Shown: positions 52,889 to 62,016, counted from the stretch's first letter. The stretch: DNA of 64,000 nucleotides from Congregibacter variabilis (GCF_045689235.1 NZ_CP136864.1:3348001-3412000); one strand, 5' to 3'. Numbers and translations: made by a program. The notes: a model not told the origin generated them from the letters alone.

Positions 52889-54119
52889 GCGCACCATTGT
52901 TACTCGTCTTTAACAGTACTTCGTTATCGACGTAGCGAAGCCACTGGTTAGCGTACTTGTCGGTTTCCTCAAAGCTAGCTGCTTTTTCAAAGCGTTTTCG
53001 CGCACCGGAATAGTTTTTTAGCTGCACCGCCGCCATGCCGCGCAGGAGCCAAGCATGACCCTCCTGGCGTAAGCTGCCTTTTTGGAGTGCTTCGCTGGCG
53101 GCTTCCTCGGCGGCTTCAAATCGATAGGCATCCATATGCAAACGTGCGAGTCGAAGATACAGTTCGCCGCTTTCTGATAGCTTTGCCGCTTCAGAAAGAG
53201 GCTCGATGGCACGCTCATACTCAAGAGACAGTAGCCAGGCCTGGGATAGTAGTTCCAGATTATTGAGATTGCGTTCCATACGGCCTGCAGCCATCTCGCG
53301 TTCCAATAAATCAGCAGCTTTGTACGGCAATTCCTCGCCCAGGTATAGATTGGCAATCAGGTTCAGGTTTGACGGTCGATGCAGGCGTCCGTCGTCCAGC
53401 AAAGCTTCGATGAGCGCAAGCTGTCGGCCCTGCTCGCCAAGCTGTCCGTGCAGCGCAGCCAGATTCATGATGTGTTGTTCTCTGGGATAGAGTTCGACCA
53501 TCATCGACATAGTCTCGCGCATGGCAACGTAGTCATTACGCTCGTAATGCACGGAAGCGAGCATTGATAGCCAGTTTTCCTGTGGTTTGTTTTCTGTCTC
53601 TAAAGAGCTGTTTATTGCGGCCTCAAGCGGACTAAGAGCATCTTCGTAGCGCTTTTGGCCCATGAGGGCTGCGGCCAGGAGCACTTGATTACTTGCCTTG
53701 GTTTCGTCGGCGAAGGTCATGAGATTCAGGAGGTGCTGCTCTGCGTCGGCATAGCGCTCGTCGGCAAGATTAATCTGTGCCACTGAAAGAAGTAGCGTCA
53801 CCATCATAGAGTCGGGCAGTTCATCAAGTGCCAGAGCCTCGAGGTAGCTATCGTTGGCCCGAGTGAGATCGCCTTGTTCGTACCAGATATAGCTGATCAG
53901 ATTTAGAGCATGCGCTTCTTCGTAGCTGGATAATTTCCTTTCCCTAAGTTTCGCAAGAACCTCCTGCGCAGCTAAATAGTCCTCTGCATCGATAAAGACC
54001 TGCGCCTCTTCCAGGGCTTTAAAAGTCTTCTCGCTGATTCCCACAACAATCTCTCGCGAAGCGAAGAGCGCTGGGCTGAGTAACGCGCTGAGAAAGAAGC
54101 ATAGAATCCAACGTTTCAT
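52860..54119 (-). CDS. exported TPR protein of the TonB2-like operon
   Basis: 419 residues with a signal peptide (KRWILCFFLSALLSPALFAS). The rest is about ten tetratricopeptide-type repeats (AQEVLAKLRERKLSSYEEAHALNLISYIWYEQGDLTRANDSYLEAL). It is the last gene of the operon and overlaps the tonB stop by ATGA. TPR proteins occur at the same place in TonB2 systems of marine gammaproteobacteria and are thought to assist receptor energising; the role is inferred from context. Confidence 0.85.
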   Translation of the reverse strand: MKRWILCFFLSALLSPALFASREIVVGISEKTFKALEEAQVFIDAEDYLAAQEVLAKLRERKLSSYEEAHALNLISYIWYEQGDLTRANDSYLEALALDELPDSMMVTLLLSVAQINLADERYADAEQHLLNLMTFADETKASNQVLLAAALMGQKRYEDALSPLEAAINSSLETENKPQENWLSMLASVHYERNDYVAMRETMSMMVELYPREQHIMNLAALHGQLGEQGRQLALIEALLDDGRLHRPSNLNLIANLYLGEELPYKAADLLEREMAAGRMERNLNNLELLSQAWLLSLEYERAIEPLSEAAKLSESGELYLRLARLHMDAYRFEAAEEAASEALQKGSLRQEGHAWLLRGMAAVQLKNYSGARKRFEKAASFEETDKYANQWLRYVDNEVLLKTSNNGALSAPSAPLE

Positions 54120-54751
54120 CGCGCTTCCCCCGGTTCGATTTGCTCGTAGTGAAAGAGATTCTGTACGCCGAACACCTCGATGGCTTCACCATCAATGATT
54201 CGGGGCTTGTATTTAAAGCGCAGGGCAGCCTCTACAGAGGGTCTCTCAAACACAGGGTGATCGCATTGACCCTCGACGACGGTGACATCCTTTACGGTGC
54301 CGCTGGTGGTGAGGTTGTAGGTAACCAGGCATGTACCCGTGATGCCTCGATCGAGTGCGCGGCGTGGATAGACAGGAGCTACCTTTACAATCGGGAGATA
54401 CTCTCCGTCGCCACTCAGACCAATGCCCCCACGACCAATATTGATGTCTGTGCTGAGGCTTGGCACTGACACGGTTAGTGCCGAGCCTGCATCACTTGCC
54501 TGACTCTCCATGGGAGGGGCTTCGGGGATTTCATTCTGCTGAGGCCGCTGTGGCCTGCGATCTTTACGCTGTGCCGACTCGTCGCGCTTGAGTCGAACGA
54601 AGTCCAGCATGTGCACCCGGGCCACATCACTCAAGCCCATCTTTGATGAGTGCGTCAGGAAGTACATAAACCAAGCTAAAGCCAATGCCATGACCGTCGC
54701 CAGGGCCAACGACACGATGGGGCGCAGAACTTTGCTGTGTTCAGCCTGCAT
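54116..54751 (-). CDS. TonB-family energy transducer
   Basis: 211 residues from ATG 54751; a TTG 15 bases earlier is in frame but weaker. A cytosolic N-terminus and one membrane helix (about 9-32) are followed by a basic, short proline-containing spacer (RRPQRPQQNEIPEAPPME) and a C-terminal TonB domain (YPRRALDRGITGTCLVTYNLTTSGTVKDVTVV...ALRFKYKPRIIDGEAIEV). The spacer is much shorter than E. coli TonB's, as in TonB2-type proteins. It overlaps exbD at the start and the TPR gene at the end. Confidence 0.9.
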   Translation of the reverse strand: MQAEHSKVLRPIVSLALATVMALALAWFMYFLTHSSKMGLSDVARVHMLDFVRLKRDESAQRKDRRPQRPQQNEIPEAPPMESQASDAGSALTVSVPSLSTDINIGRGGIGLSGDGEYLPIVKVAPVYPRRALDRGITGTCLVTYNLTTSGTVKDVTVVEGQCDHPVFERPSVEAALRFKYKPRIIDGEAIEVFGVQNLFHYEQIEPGEAR

Positions 54752-55148
54752 CGGCAGCCAGTGCAATTTCGTACACGCCCGCGCGACGAGAGGCGTCCAT
54801 TACTCGTACCAACATATCGTTGCGCGAGTTGCGGTCAGCCTGAATAACCACGGTACCTTTGGGGTTCTCCGCATGCAGGCGCTCGATAATCGATCGCACG
54901 GAGCGTATGTCGACCTCGCGGCGGTTAATCCAGACGCGATCCTGAGCGTCAATGGCCACCAGGATGCTCGCTTTTTCCTGCACGATGGCAGTAGCAGCTT
55001 CGGGTTTGTCGACGTCGATACCCGCTTCTTTAACAAACGTTGCGGTGACAATAAAAAAAATCAACATGATAAAGACCACATCGAGCATCGGCGTGATGTC
55101 CACGCTGCCTTCGTCATCGCTATCCAGACGAGCAAAGAAATCACGCAT
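54741..55148 (-). CDS. ExbD-type biopolymer transport protein
   Basis: 135 residues from ATG 55148 (MRDFFARLDSDDEGSVDITPMLDVVFIMLIFF); the longer in-frame reading runs back through the exbB gene and is not supported. ExbD has one membrane helix (about 17-37) with the proton-carrying Asp in TPMLDVVF, then a periplasmic domain. With ExbB it uses the proton gradient to drive TonB. It overlaps exbB by 8 bases. Confidence 0.94.
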   Translation of the reverse strand: MRDFFARLDSDDEGSVDITPMLDVVFIMLIFFIVTATFVKEAGIDVDKPEAATAIVQEKASILVAIDAQDRVWINRREVDIRSVRSIIERLHAENPKGTVVIQADRNSRNDMLVRVMDASRRAGVYEIALAADAG

Positions 55149-55686
55149 TTTGCGAGCCCTCGGTTTGCGGGAAGTGAGTGGGAAGGTTTTCTCGCAAGGC
55201 CGCGGCTCTGCGTTCTCCCAGTGATGCGGCCAGAAGTCCGACAATGGCTACTACCATTCCGGCAAGTGTCGAGACCGTAGCCTTGGAAACACCGGAAGCC
55301 ATTGATCGCGGGTTGTTGGAGCCCGTGGCGGCAAGCGCATCAAAGACTTCCAGCATTCCCAGCACCGTGCCCAATAGGCCAAGCAAAGGACAGACTTTAA
55401 TCAGCGTATTGATCAGAGAGAAATTTTGCGTCAAGCGAGATGCGATACCGCCAAGCAACTGGGCGCGGTGCTTTTCGGCAAACCAAGAACGCCGATCGCT
55501 GCGCATGGACCACTGCCGTTTTGCACCGTCCAGCTCCTGTGGGAAATCGCGTACCAAGTAGTAGGCGCGCTCGAAAAGCAGCCACCACATCGCAAAGGCC
55601 AGAAGCAGTATGAGTCCAAGTATCGGTCCTCCAAGCTCCAGAAGATCCCCAAACCACGGTAAGTAGGTGTCGATAAGGAAGGTCAC
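55141..55686 (-). CDS. ExbB-type proton channel protein
   Basis: 181 residues from GTG 55686, overlapping the upstream TtpC-like stop (GTGA). Three hydrophobic segments (about 15-36, 95-118, 138-160) and the family block VCPLLGLLGTVLGMLEVFDAL, then GVSKATVSTLAGMVVAIVGLLA, identify ExbB/TolQ. It is the short ExbB2 form found in TonB2 systems, working with the adjacent ExbD. Confidence 0.94.
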   Translation of the reverse strand: MTFLIDTYLPWFGDLLELGGPILGLILLLAFAMWWLLFERAYYLVRDFPQELDGAKRQWSMRSDRRSWFAEKHRAQLLGGIASRLTQNFSLINTLIKVCPLLGLLGTVLGMLEVFDALAATGSNNPRSMASGVSKATVSTLAGMVVAIVGLLAASLGERRAAALRENLPTHFPQTEGSQNA

Positions 55687-57122
55687 GCGTTTGCCTCAAT
55701 AGGCTGCGCGGGGTTGCGTCCCTTCGCCTCGGCACGTTCTGCAACGAGTGCCACGGCACGCTGCTGCAAGATTTCGGTGATGGCTCGCGCCCGCCCCTGC
55801 ACAATGTTGTGTAGCAGTAGCATGGGTATCGCAACGCAGAGACCAAGAACAGTGGTCATCAGCGCCTGAGATATGCCGCCGGCCATAAGTCGTGGATCGC
55901 CCGCACCAAATAGCGTGATGGCCTGAAATGTCACGATCATGCCCGTCACCGTGCCCAGGAGGCCCATGAGCGGTGCCACCGCAGCAACAATCTTCAGCAG
56001 TGGCAGATGGCGATTGATGCGCGGGACTTCTCTGAGCACGGCCTCACCGAGTCGGAGCTCGAGAATCTCAACGTCAGTATCTTCGTTCTCCCGCGCTGCC
56101 CAAACAATACGTCCCACGGCGTTATCGTCTCGGATGTTGGACATGTTCTTTAACTGGCTGGCAATGACTCGGCTTTCTCTGCCAAGAATCAAGAGTCTCG
56201 TAAGCGCCAACAATACGCCGCCTATGCCCAAGGTGATGATGGCGTAACCGATCGCACCACCCTGACCGACACGTTCGCTTAAATTTGGCGCCTGGGTGAG
56301 AATTTCCAGCAATTGGCCGCGAACCGGGTCGATGGCAAAAGGAACTATGCCTGCGTCGCCCTCTGCCAACGCCTTGGGCCCAGCGAGATGGCGGGCGGGG
56401 GGCTGTCGCGAGAACTCCACCAAACGCTGTGTTTCTGGAATAAATTGAAGGTAGGTGCCGTCGGCTACGGCGTTGAATAGTCCCACTCGCGTGACAGGTA
56501 CTTCAATTTCCTGTCCATCACGAGTGATTACCGGGTGTTGAAAAGTGACAATTTGCGAGGACGCCGTCATTTCCCGCTGGATCTCATACCAAAGAGTTTC
56601 GATCTCATTGATAGCAGGTAGACGATTTGCCTGGCCCATGCGGCCGGCGAAGTCTACGAGGAAGTCGTTGCGATCGTGATTATCAAGGGAGCTTAGGGAT
56701 ACATGAAACTGGGCCTGGGCGTCCGAGGCGACTTGCTGCAGTACACCAAAGAGCTCGTTGAGTGAGCCCATGCGCTGCTTTAATCGCTCTTCCAGATCGC
56801 CGATCTGTGCATCATTTTCTTCATATCGGGTTTCTCGTTGCGCACTCATGGTTTCGAGTTCGGCTCGCTGTTGTCGTATTTGAGCTAAAGACTCCTGTTG
56901 CTTGGCGCCTTCGCGGCGAAACCGTTGCAAGCGACTTTCATCAGCGCGTGCATCGGCGCTTCGACCTTCGCGCACGGCTTCAAGGAGACCCTCTAAAGTC
57001 AGGGCAGGAGGCTCAGAGCTTGCGGAGTCTGCTGCGCTGGCTTCTGTTTCGGTCTGTGCATAAACGGGTATACAGGCCAGCACGGTGCTCAGCACAAGCA
57101 AAGGTAATATTTGACAGTTCAT
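55683..57122 (-). CDS. TtpC-like MotA/TolQ/ExbB protein with long periplasmic region
   Basis: 479 residues. A signal peptide (MNCQILPLLVLSTVLACIPVYAQ) leads to a long coiled-coil-like segment (about 45-140, rich in Glu, Arg and Gln) and a periplasmic domain to about 275. The last 190 residues are an ExbB/TolQ module (VAPLMGLLGTVTGMIVTFQAI, ALMTTVLGLCVAIPMLLLHNI). Vibrio TtpC has the same design and is required for TonB2 function. Start overlaps the DUF3450 stop (ATGA); stop overlaps exbB. Confidence 0.88.
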   Translation of the reverse strand: MNCQILPLLVLSTVLACIPVYAQTETEASAADSASSEPPALTLEGLLEAVREGRSADARADESRLQRFRREGAKQQESLAQIRQQRAELETMSAQRETRYEENDAQIGDLEERLKQRMGSLNELFGVLQQVASDAQAQFHVSLSSLDNHDRNDFLVDFAGRMGQANRLPAINEIETLWYEIQREMTASSQIVTFQHPVITRDGQEIEVPVTRVGLFNAVADGTYLQFIPETQRLVEFSRQPPARHLAGPKALAEGDAGIVPFAIDPVRGQLLEILTQAPNLSERVGQGGAIGYAIITLGIGGVLLALTRLLILGRESRVIASQLKNMSNIRDDNAVGRIVWAARENEDTDVEILELRLGEAVLREVPRINRHLPLLKIVAAVAPLMGLLGTVTGMIVTFQAITLFGAGDPRLMAGGISQALMTTVLGLCVAIPMLLLHNIVQGRARAITEILQQRAVALVAERAEAKGRNPAQPIEANA

Positions 57123-57913
57123 TGCGAATTCTCCACCAAGGCTGGGTCGATGGGAATGCTGATTAACTCCGGGGCAACTTCCTGGCGGGCGACTCTGAGT
57201 CCCTTTTCCATGAGACGACGATAGGGCGTACTGGGAAGCACATCCCAGACGCCGGCACTGCTATTCCAATAGCCAAGACGCTCATCGCCTACGCTGCGGT
57301 AGATGAGACCAATGCGGCCGATGCGAAGAAAGTCAGCGTCAAAATTGCCATCGAGAAGTTCAAGCTTGCCACGATAGGCTTCGATGGTGCGTCCGTAGTC
57401 ACTTTCTATCTGGTAAGCCTCAAAGACTCGTCGGGCTTTCTCTGCGACAGTCACATCAGCACGAGAAAGCAGCCCTCGCATTGCCAGGACGCGCTCACGG
57501 CGCTCTTGGGGAAGGAAAGGCATGTCTAGCGCTATGAATTGTTCCAGCCCATCAATCATTCTGGCGAGTAAGGGCAGAATTTGTCGTTCTATGACTGCGA
57601 CGTCGGTGATGGATTTTTGAAGCGTTTGTATTTCACTATCCTGGGCAGCGAGCTGCTGGTCCAGCATGGTGATATAGGTCTCAAGACCTTCGACGATTTT
57701 TAGTTCGGCCCGGTAGTCGTTCAGCAATTCACGGGTGTTGTTACCCACACCTTCTATTTGTGACTGTGCGTCTCGGCGTTCTTCATTGCGCTCTATGCCC
57801 TCTGCTTCGATACTCTCCAGACTGGTTTGCGCATGGGCAAAGACGGCGTTTGCCAAAAAAATAATGGCTAAAAGAACAGCATGAAGCCTTGGTTGGCAGC
57901 GGGTATCGGGCAT
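57119..57913 (-). CDS. DUF3450 exported coiled-coil protein
   Basis: 264 residues with a signal peptide (AVLLAIIFLANAVFAHA). The first 120 mature residues are predicted coiled coil (IEAEGIERNEERRDAQSQIEGVG; LETYITMLDQQLAAQDSEIQTL). The C-terminal part has the DUF3450 pattern (RIGLIYRSVGDERLGYWNSSAGVWDVL). Members precede TtpC-like genes in TonB2 operons. It heads this six-gene unit and probably contacts the periplasmic coiled coil of the TtpC-like protein (inferred). Confidence 0.9.
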   Translation of the reverse strand: MPDTRCQPRLHAVLLAIIFLANAVFAHAQTSLESIEAEGIERNEERRDAQSQIEGVGNNTRELLNDYRAELKIVEGLETYITMLDQQLAAQDSEIQTLQKSITDVAVIERQILPLLARMIDGLEQFIALDMPFLPQERRERVLAMRGLLSRADVTVAEKARRVFEAYQIESDYGRTIEAYRGKLELLDGNFDADFLRIGRIGLIYRSVGDERLGYWNSSAGVWDVLPSTPYRRLMEKGLRVARQEVAPELISIPIDPALVENSQ

Positions 57914-58016
57914 GTCTCGCTTCTCCGATTATTATTGTTTTGCATTTCGTCCCGTGGCGAGGAACATACTCAACCAGGACGCTGTTTCTAGAATCCGTTA
58001 CCTGACAAATTTTTAC

Positions 58017-58032
58017 GTTGATATGCATCAAC
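58017..58032. promoter_or_regulatory. inverted repeat upstream of the DUF3450-TonB operon
   Basis: GTTGAT and ATCAAC flank ATGC about 105 bases before the operon start. The surrounding DNA is AT-rich and probably holds the promoter. It could be an operator, for instance for an iron or nutrient regulator, but does not match a Fur box that I recognise. Confidence 0.3.
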
Positions 58033-58095
58033 TTCCTGATGTCTTGTCAGTCGTGTATAGACTCGACAGCTAAGACAGGCTCTATCGGTGGCGCC

Positions 58096-59280
58096 TTACA
58101 ATCCCATGCGCTGGCGGATAAACAGAAATGCATCGGGGGCCAGACTGGTTGCGAGCATGACGCTATTGATATCCTGGTGGTCACGCCAGGGCGTAACTTG
58201 CTGGTTCGCGGTTTCTAGCCAGAATTCTCGGATGGTGTCGCTTAGGCGGCCAAAGTGTTCGAGTCTTTCCAGGCGTATTTTGGCCTCACGGTCCAGCGCC
58301 TGTTGCCGCGGATGCTCGGCGAGCAGAGCATTGAGCCGGTTTATGGCTTCCAGTCCCGTGGCCAGGCCCAGCTCTCTAAATGCCAGTCGATACTGTGCCG
58401 GATGTGCCAGCTGTCCGGATCGCTGCAGTGCCTGCAGTCCTGGCTCGCAGTCAGCCAGAAGACGTGCCAGCGCAATCGGTGGAGAAATATTGAAGTTTGT
58501 CTGAAGCTGCGCCAGTCGAAAGGTATCTATCAGCAGACTGCCAATACCCAAGGGGTCGTCGGTAGCCCAGCGTGCTCCTGCACACATGCTCAGAGCTTCT
58601 GCGATCTCTCTCTCAAGCTGCTCATTACTCGCGAGTATGCCGTGGGCGCTGTTGTTGGCATTGATTTCGAGGTAGCTGACGACTGCATCGAGTGGGTCAT
58701 GCTGCCCCATGCTGTCAACCAGTGGACGAGAAAGGTCGATGCTCATTTTCCAGTACATCCGCATCGGTCCATCCGACGTGAGCGTATAGCAAAAACTCTG
58801 GTGTGCGGTCTGGGCAAGTTCCAGTGCCCAGCGCTGGTAGGCGTCTTCACCGGTATATACCGCCATGCGGGTGAGGGCCTGCATCCAGCGTGTGAGGTAA
58901 TGAAAATACTGCCCGTCCCGGTCCCACTCCAGACGATCATCCGGGCTTTGCTGCGGTGACCGTTCCGCTAAGGGCTTCCCAATCCGCAGTCCGCCGGCGG
59001 TGGGGTGCTCCCTGGCGGACTGTTCGTCGAGGCCGCTGATCCAACCGCTTCGCGGGTCGGTGTCACTATACTGACCCAAAATAAGGTGCACCTGATCCAC
59101 GAGTGCGCGCGCGGACTGTAAGTAGCTGCTCTGCCCCGACTCTCGGTAGAGCTCAAGAAAGTTGCACACGGCAAAGGCATCGGTCCATAGGTAGCGACGA
59201 GGCTTCACTGAGTTATCAGATAGGCCGGTAGTCCGTGCAAAGTCGCGCATAATGGCGCGAATTTCGTTGACGTGTTGCAT
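58096..59280 (-). CDS. uncharacterised helical protein (possible alpha/alpha-toroid)
   Basis: 394 residues, no signal peptide or membrane segment. I do not recognise a named family. The pattern of paired helices with aromatic corners (RRYLWTDAFAVCNFLELYRESG; YFHYLTRWMQALTRMAVYTGEDAYQRWALELAQTA; KMSIDLSRPLVDSMGQHDPLDAVVSYLEI) is like the six-hairpin toroids of glycosidases and epimerases, so a sugar-related enzyme is one option. It lies 29 bases after the methyltransferase-esterase fusion on the same strand and is probably co-transcribed with it. Confidence 0.75.
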   Translation of the reverse strand: MQHVNEIRAIMRDFARTTGLSDNSVKPRRYLWTDAFAVCNFLELYRESGQSSYLQSARALVDQVHLILGQYSDTDPRSGWISGLDEQSAREHPTAGGLRIGKPLAERSPQQSPDDRLEWDRDGQYFHYLTRWMQALTRMAVYTGEDAYQRWALELAQTAHQSFCYTLTSDGPMRMYWKMSIDLSRPLVDSMGQHDPLDAVVSYLEINANNSAHGILASNEQLEREIAEALSMCAGARWATDDPLGIGSLLIDTFRLAQLQTNFNISPPIALARLLADCEPGLQALQRSGQLAHPAQYRLAFRELGLATGLEAINRLNALLAEHPRQQALDREAKIRLERLEHFGRLSDTIREFWLETANQQVTPWRDHQDINSVMLATSLAPDAFLFIRQRMGL

Positions 59281-59309
59281 GCGCTAAGCGGTGTTCTCTG
59301 GCAGCTCAG

Positions 59310-61295
59310 TTAAAGCCCGAAAGGGAATGTGTCGGGCATCCCGCCGGTCGTTTGCTTGCTCAGTGGTTCAACGGCATGCGTTTCATCAAGCCAGATATAT
59401 TCATCGAACTGTTGCGGCAAGGAAGCGTAAAAATAGTGGCTTTGTAGTTCCGTTTCCGGCCGGTAGATTACGCCGATGGCGCGCTCCAAACGTTCTGCTA
59501 ACAGTGTTTTGCGGGTAATTTCCTGTAATGGAAAACGCAAGGGTAAAAAGAAGTTATCGGTGCGAACCTCGTGACACACTCTCTCATAGCTGTCGATATG
59601 TGACGGCTGTACCGATTTGACCTCCATGGGGCCGCCCCATTCTGAGGCCGCAGCAACGGTTCCGTGGTCTGTGCCGAATCCGATGTTATACGCTTGCGCG
59701 CCGTATTTCTGGCGTACCAGCTGACCGATATTGTGCTCGCCCCGTGCGCTCATTTCGGTGGCGCGGGCATCGCCGATGTGTGAATTATGTTCCCAGATGA
59801 CGATCTTTGACTGCGGCCCGCGAAATGCCATGACGGCCTCCAATGCATCAAACATATGCTGGTCGCGTTGGTTCCAGGAGTTTTTGTCGGCGTAGTACAT
59901 GGTGCGATAGTAGCGCTCGGCATTGATGACCAGGCGGGCGTTTTGCTCGGCATCAAAATAGCGGTCGCCGTCCGATTTTGCATATTCCAGACGTTTTTTT
60001 AAGAGGTCCTGTAGTGTTGCTACGACGTCTTGTTCGCATGCCCGGTAGCTACCGGTAATCATAACCCTGCCATACATGCCGGGGTCATTGGCCCAGGGAG
60101 TCAGGCAGCCATATCGTGTTCTCGCCACCTGCGCCGTTTCGGCATCCACGGAATCCAGATAGGTCAAAACAGCCTCAATAGAACTGTTGAGGCTGTAAAG
60201 ATCAAGGCCATAAAATCCGACCTTTTTGTCCTGCGAGATGATTTCCTCATTGTGATTTTTGAGCCAGCGGGTGAATTTCAGTACAGAGTGGTTCGCCCAC
60301 ATCCAGTTGGGGAAGCGCGAAAAAGGCGTGCTCTCCAGAAGCGGACTCGGTGATGTTCCATGAATGTAGTGATCGATATGAGCAGCATCGGGCCAGTCCG
60401 CCTCTACGGCTACGGCCACAAATCCTTTCTTCTCGATAAGGGCCTGTGTGATTCGCGCGCGCATCTCGTAAAACTCGGCTGTGCCGTGTGAGGCTTCCCC
60501 AAGTAACACCAGCCGACTGTCGCCTATACGCTCCAGTAGCTTGTGCAAATCCGCATGGTCGATACTTGCGAAATGCTCACTGGAGTCATAAATGATCTCA
60601 GGCAAAGGCTTTTTTGCTCTGTCCGTGGCAACAACAGTGGCAGATTCATCCGCCCAGCCCGCTGCTCCGATCAGGGGTACGAATCGAACGCTCCCCAGGT
60701 CTTCCTCCAGAAACTCCTGCTCACTGACTCGCCTGACACGAATGAGCTGCTGCCTTCGCAGGTCCGCCCCAACGGGAATAACCAACCGGCCTCCAACAGC
60801 GAGTTGTTGCTTGAGGGTATCGGGCACCTCGGGTCCGCCAGCGGCAACGACTATCGCGTCAAAAGGCGCCTCCTCGGGCCAACCCAGAGTGCCGTCACCA
60901 TGTCGGACATCAATATTTGTATAGCCTTGGGCCTGGAGCCTTTCTCGAGCAGTGTCCACTAGTATCCTGTGCCGCTCTATCGTGAACACCTCTTTACAAA
61001 TCTGTGCAAGAACAGCGGCGGCATAACCTGAGCCGGTGCCGACTTCCAATGCCCGGTCTGTGGGCTGCAACTCCAGCGCAGCAGTCATAAGAGCAACAAT
61101 GTACGGTTGCGAGATAGTCTGGCTTGCGGCAATGGGTAGAGGCGAGTCGCTATAGGAGAATTCTACTAACTCGGTGGGAACAAATTCCTCACGCGGTACT
61201 GCATTGATTGCACGAAGCACAGTCTCATCGCGTAATCCCCGAGCTGCTAGTTGATGGTCGATCATCTGCTTTTTTAAATCTTCAAAGCGGCCCAT
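59310..61295 (-). CDS. fusion: protein-L-isoaspartate O-methyltransferase and erythromycin esterase-like domain
   Basis: 661 residues from ATG 61295, with GGAG 8 bases upstream. Residues 1-215 are a full PCMT (MIDHQLAARGLRDETVLRAINAVPREEFVP; SAM motif LEVGTGSGYAAAVLAQI near 83-99; VGGRLVIPVG), which methylates isoaspartyl residues to start protein repair. From about 235 the chain is an EreA/B-like hydrolase with GEASHGT (266-272), a second block AVEADWPDAAHIDHY and WEHNSHIGDARATEM. The Ere-like part may act on an ester or amide other than macrolides. The two parts are in one frame without a stop. The next gene downstream is uncharacterised. Confidence 0.9.
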   Translation of the reverse strand: MGRFEDLKKQMIDHQLAARGLRDETVLRAINAVPREEFVPTELVEFSYSDSPLPIAASQTISQPYIVALMTAALELQPTDRALEVGTGSGYAAAVLAQICKEVFTIERHRILVDTARERLQAQGYTNIDVRHGDGTLGWPEEAPFDAIVVAAGGPEVPDTLKQQLAVGGRLVIPVGADLRRQQLIRVRRVSEQEFLEEDLGSVRFVPLIGAAGWADESATVVATDRAKKPLPEIIYDSSEHFASIDHADLHKLLERIGDSRLVLLGEASHGTAEFYEMRARITQALIEKKGFVAVAVEADWPDAAHIDHYIHGTSPSPLLESTPFSRFPNWMWANHSVLKFTRWLKNHNEEIISQDKKVGFYGLDLYSLNSSIEAVLTYLDSVDAETAQVARTRYGCLTPWANDPGMYGRVMITGSYRACEQDVVATLQDLLKKRLEYAKSDGDRYFDAEQNARLVINAERYYRTMYYADKNSWNQRDQHMFDALEAVMAFRGPQSKIVIWEHNSHIGDARATEMSARGEHNIGQLVRQKYGAQAYNIGFGTDHGTVAAASEWGGPMEVKSVQPSHIDSYERVCHEVRTDNFFLPLRFPLQEITRKTLLAERLERAIGVIYRPETELQSHYFYASLPQQFDEYIWLDETHAVEPLSKQTTGGMPDTFPFGL

Positions 61296-61447
61296 AAGCA
61301 ACTCCAGTTAAAATTTAAAAATTGTCCATGCTGGTTCCTTCGGTGAAGCCAGCGATGTAATTAGCTGTCGGAAGATCATTGCTTGTTCACGCTGTGGTAG
61401 TCAGTTCCGGTAACACTAATTGTTGGTTTTGTTTACGGTCGCAATGG

Positions 61448-61888
61448 CTACGGAGAATCGATATCGTCGCTAACCGAAACAAGCCATACCCCGCGATCGC
61501 AGCGCAGCAGGCTACCGCCACTGCGGACGAAGGTTCCATGCGGGTAAGCGATGTCGTTGAAATGGCAGTGGGTATGCTCTCCGACATTTTCATGAAGGTC
61601 ATAATCCAGATCGTCGTTTTCATCCGTCACCGGGGAATTACGCTTTTCCGGATCCTGTTCACCCACCGTTCTTATGCCGCTGACTGTCGTCATGATCTGT
61701 ATTCCCGTGGAGTCGCCTTGTGCACCCTGCGAAGTTCTATCGTCGATGTAGAAAAAGTAACCGCTTAAAGCGTCCGTTCGCTCTGCAGTCTGGTTCAGGG
61801 TCGGGTCCCGCGATATAGGAGAAAGCCCGATTGCTGCCTTCTCACCGTCAAATCTATGCTGACAATTCGTACACTGCCATGGAGTCAA
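61448..61888 (-). CDS. hypothetical protein with C-terminal Cys/Gly/Trp motif
   Basis: 146 residues from TTG 61888, or 81 from ATG 61693. The N-terminal CTNC could hold metal. The C-terminal stretch CHFNDIAYPHGTFVRSGGSLLRCDRGVW has the C...Y..G......G.LL.C..G.W pattern of a small secreted-type domain similar to DUF1496-like sequences; the centre is acidic and polar. Function unknown. It lies between the PCMT fusion and nfo, on the strand opposite nfo. Overlapping plus-strand reading looks less natural. Confidence 0.5.
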   Translation of the reverse strand: MTPWQCTNCQHRFDGEKAAIGLSPISRDPTLNQTAERTDALSGYFFYIDDRTSQGAQGDSTGIQIMTTVSGIRTVGEQDPEKRNSPVTDENDDLDYDLHENVGEHTHCHFNDIAYPHGTFVRSGGSLLRCDRGVWLVSVSDDIDSP

Positions 61889-62016
61889 AGGGGGCGCGCT
61901 TTTGCGCAGGAAGTCCCACAGAGACTTAACGACTTGGGTGTCATCAAAGGCGGTGTTGTGGGTAGGCTGATGTCCTTGGCTGGTGCCTGTCTGGAATTAG
62001 ACCGGGTTGCCGTCTT

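Noticed and set aside
61379..61768. Plus-strand 129-residue open frame opposite the hypothetical gene
   Set aside because: Its composition looks like an antisense shadow; the minus-strand frame has a coherent Cys/Gly/Trp motif.
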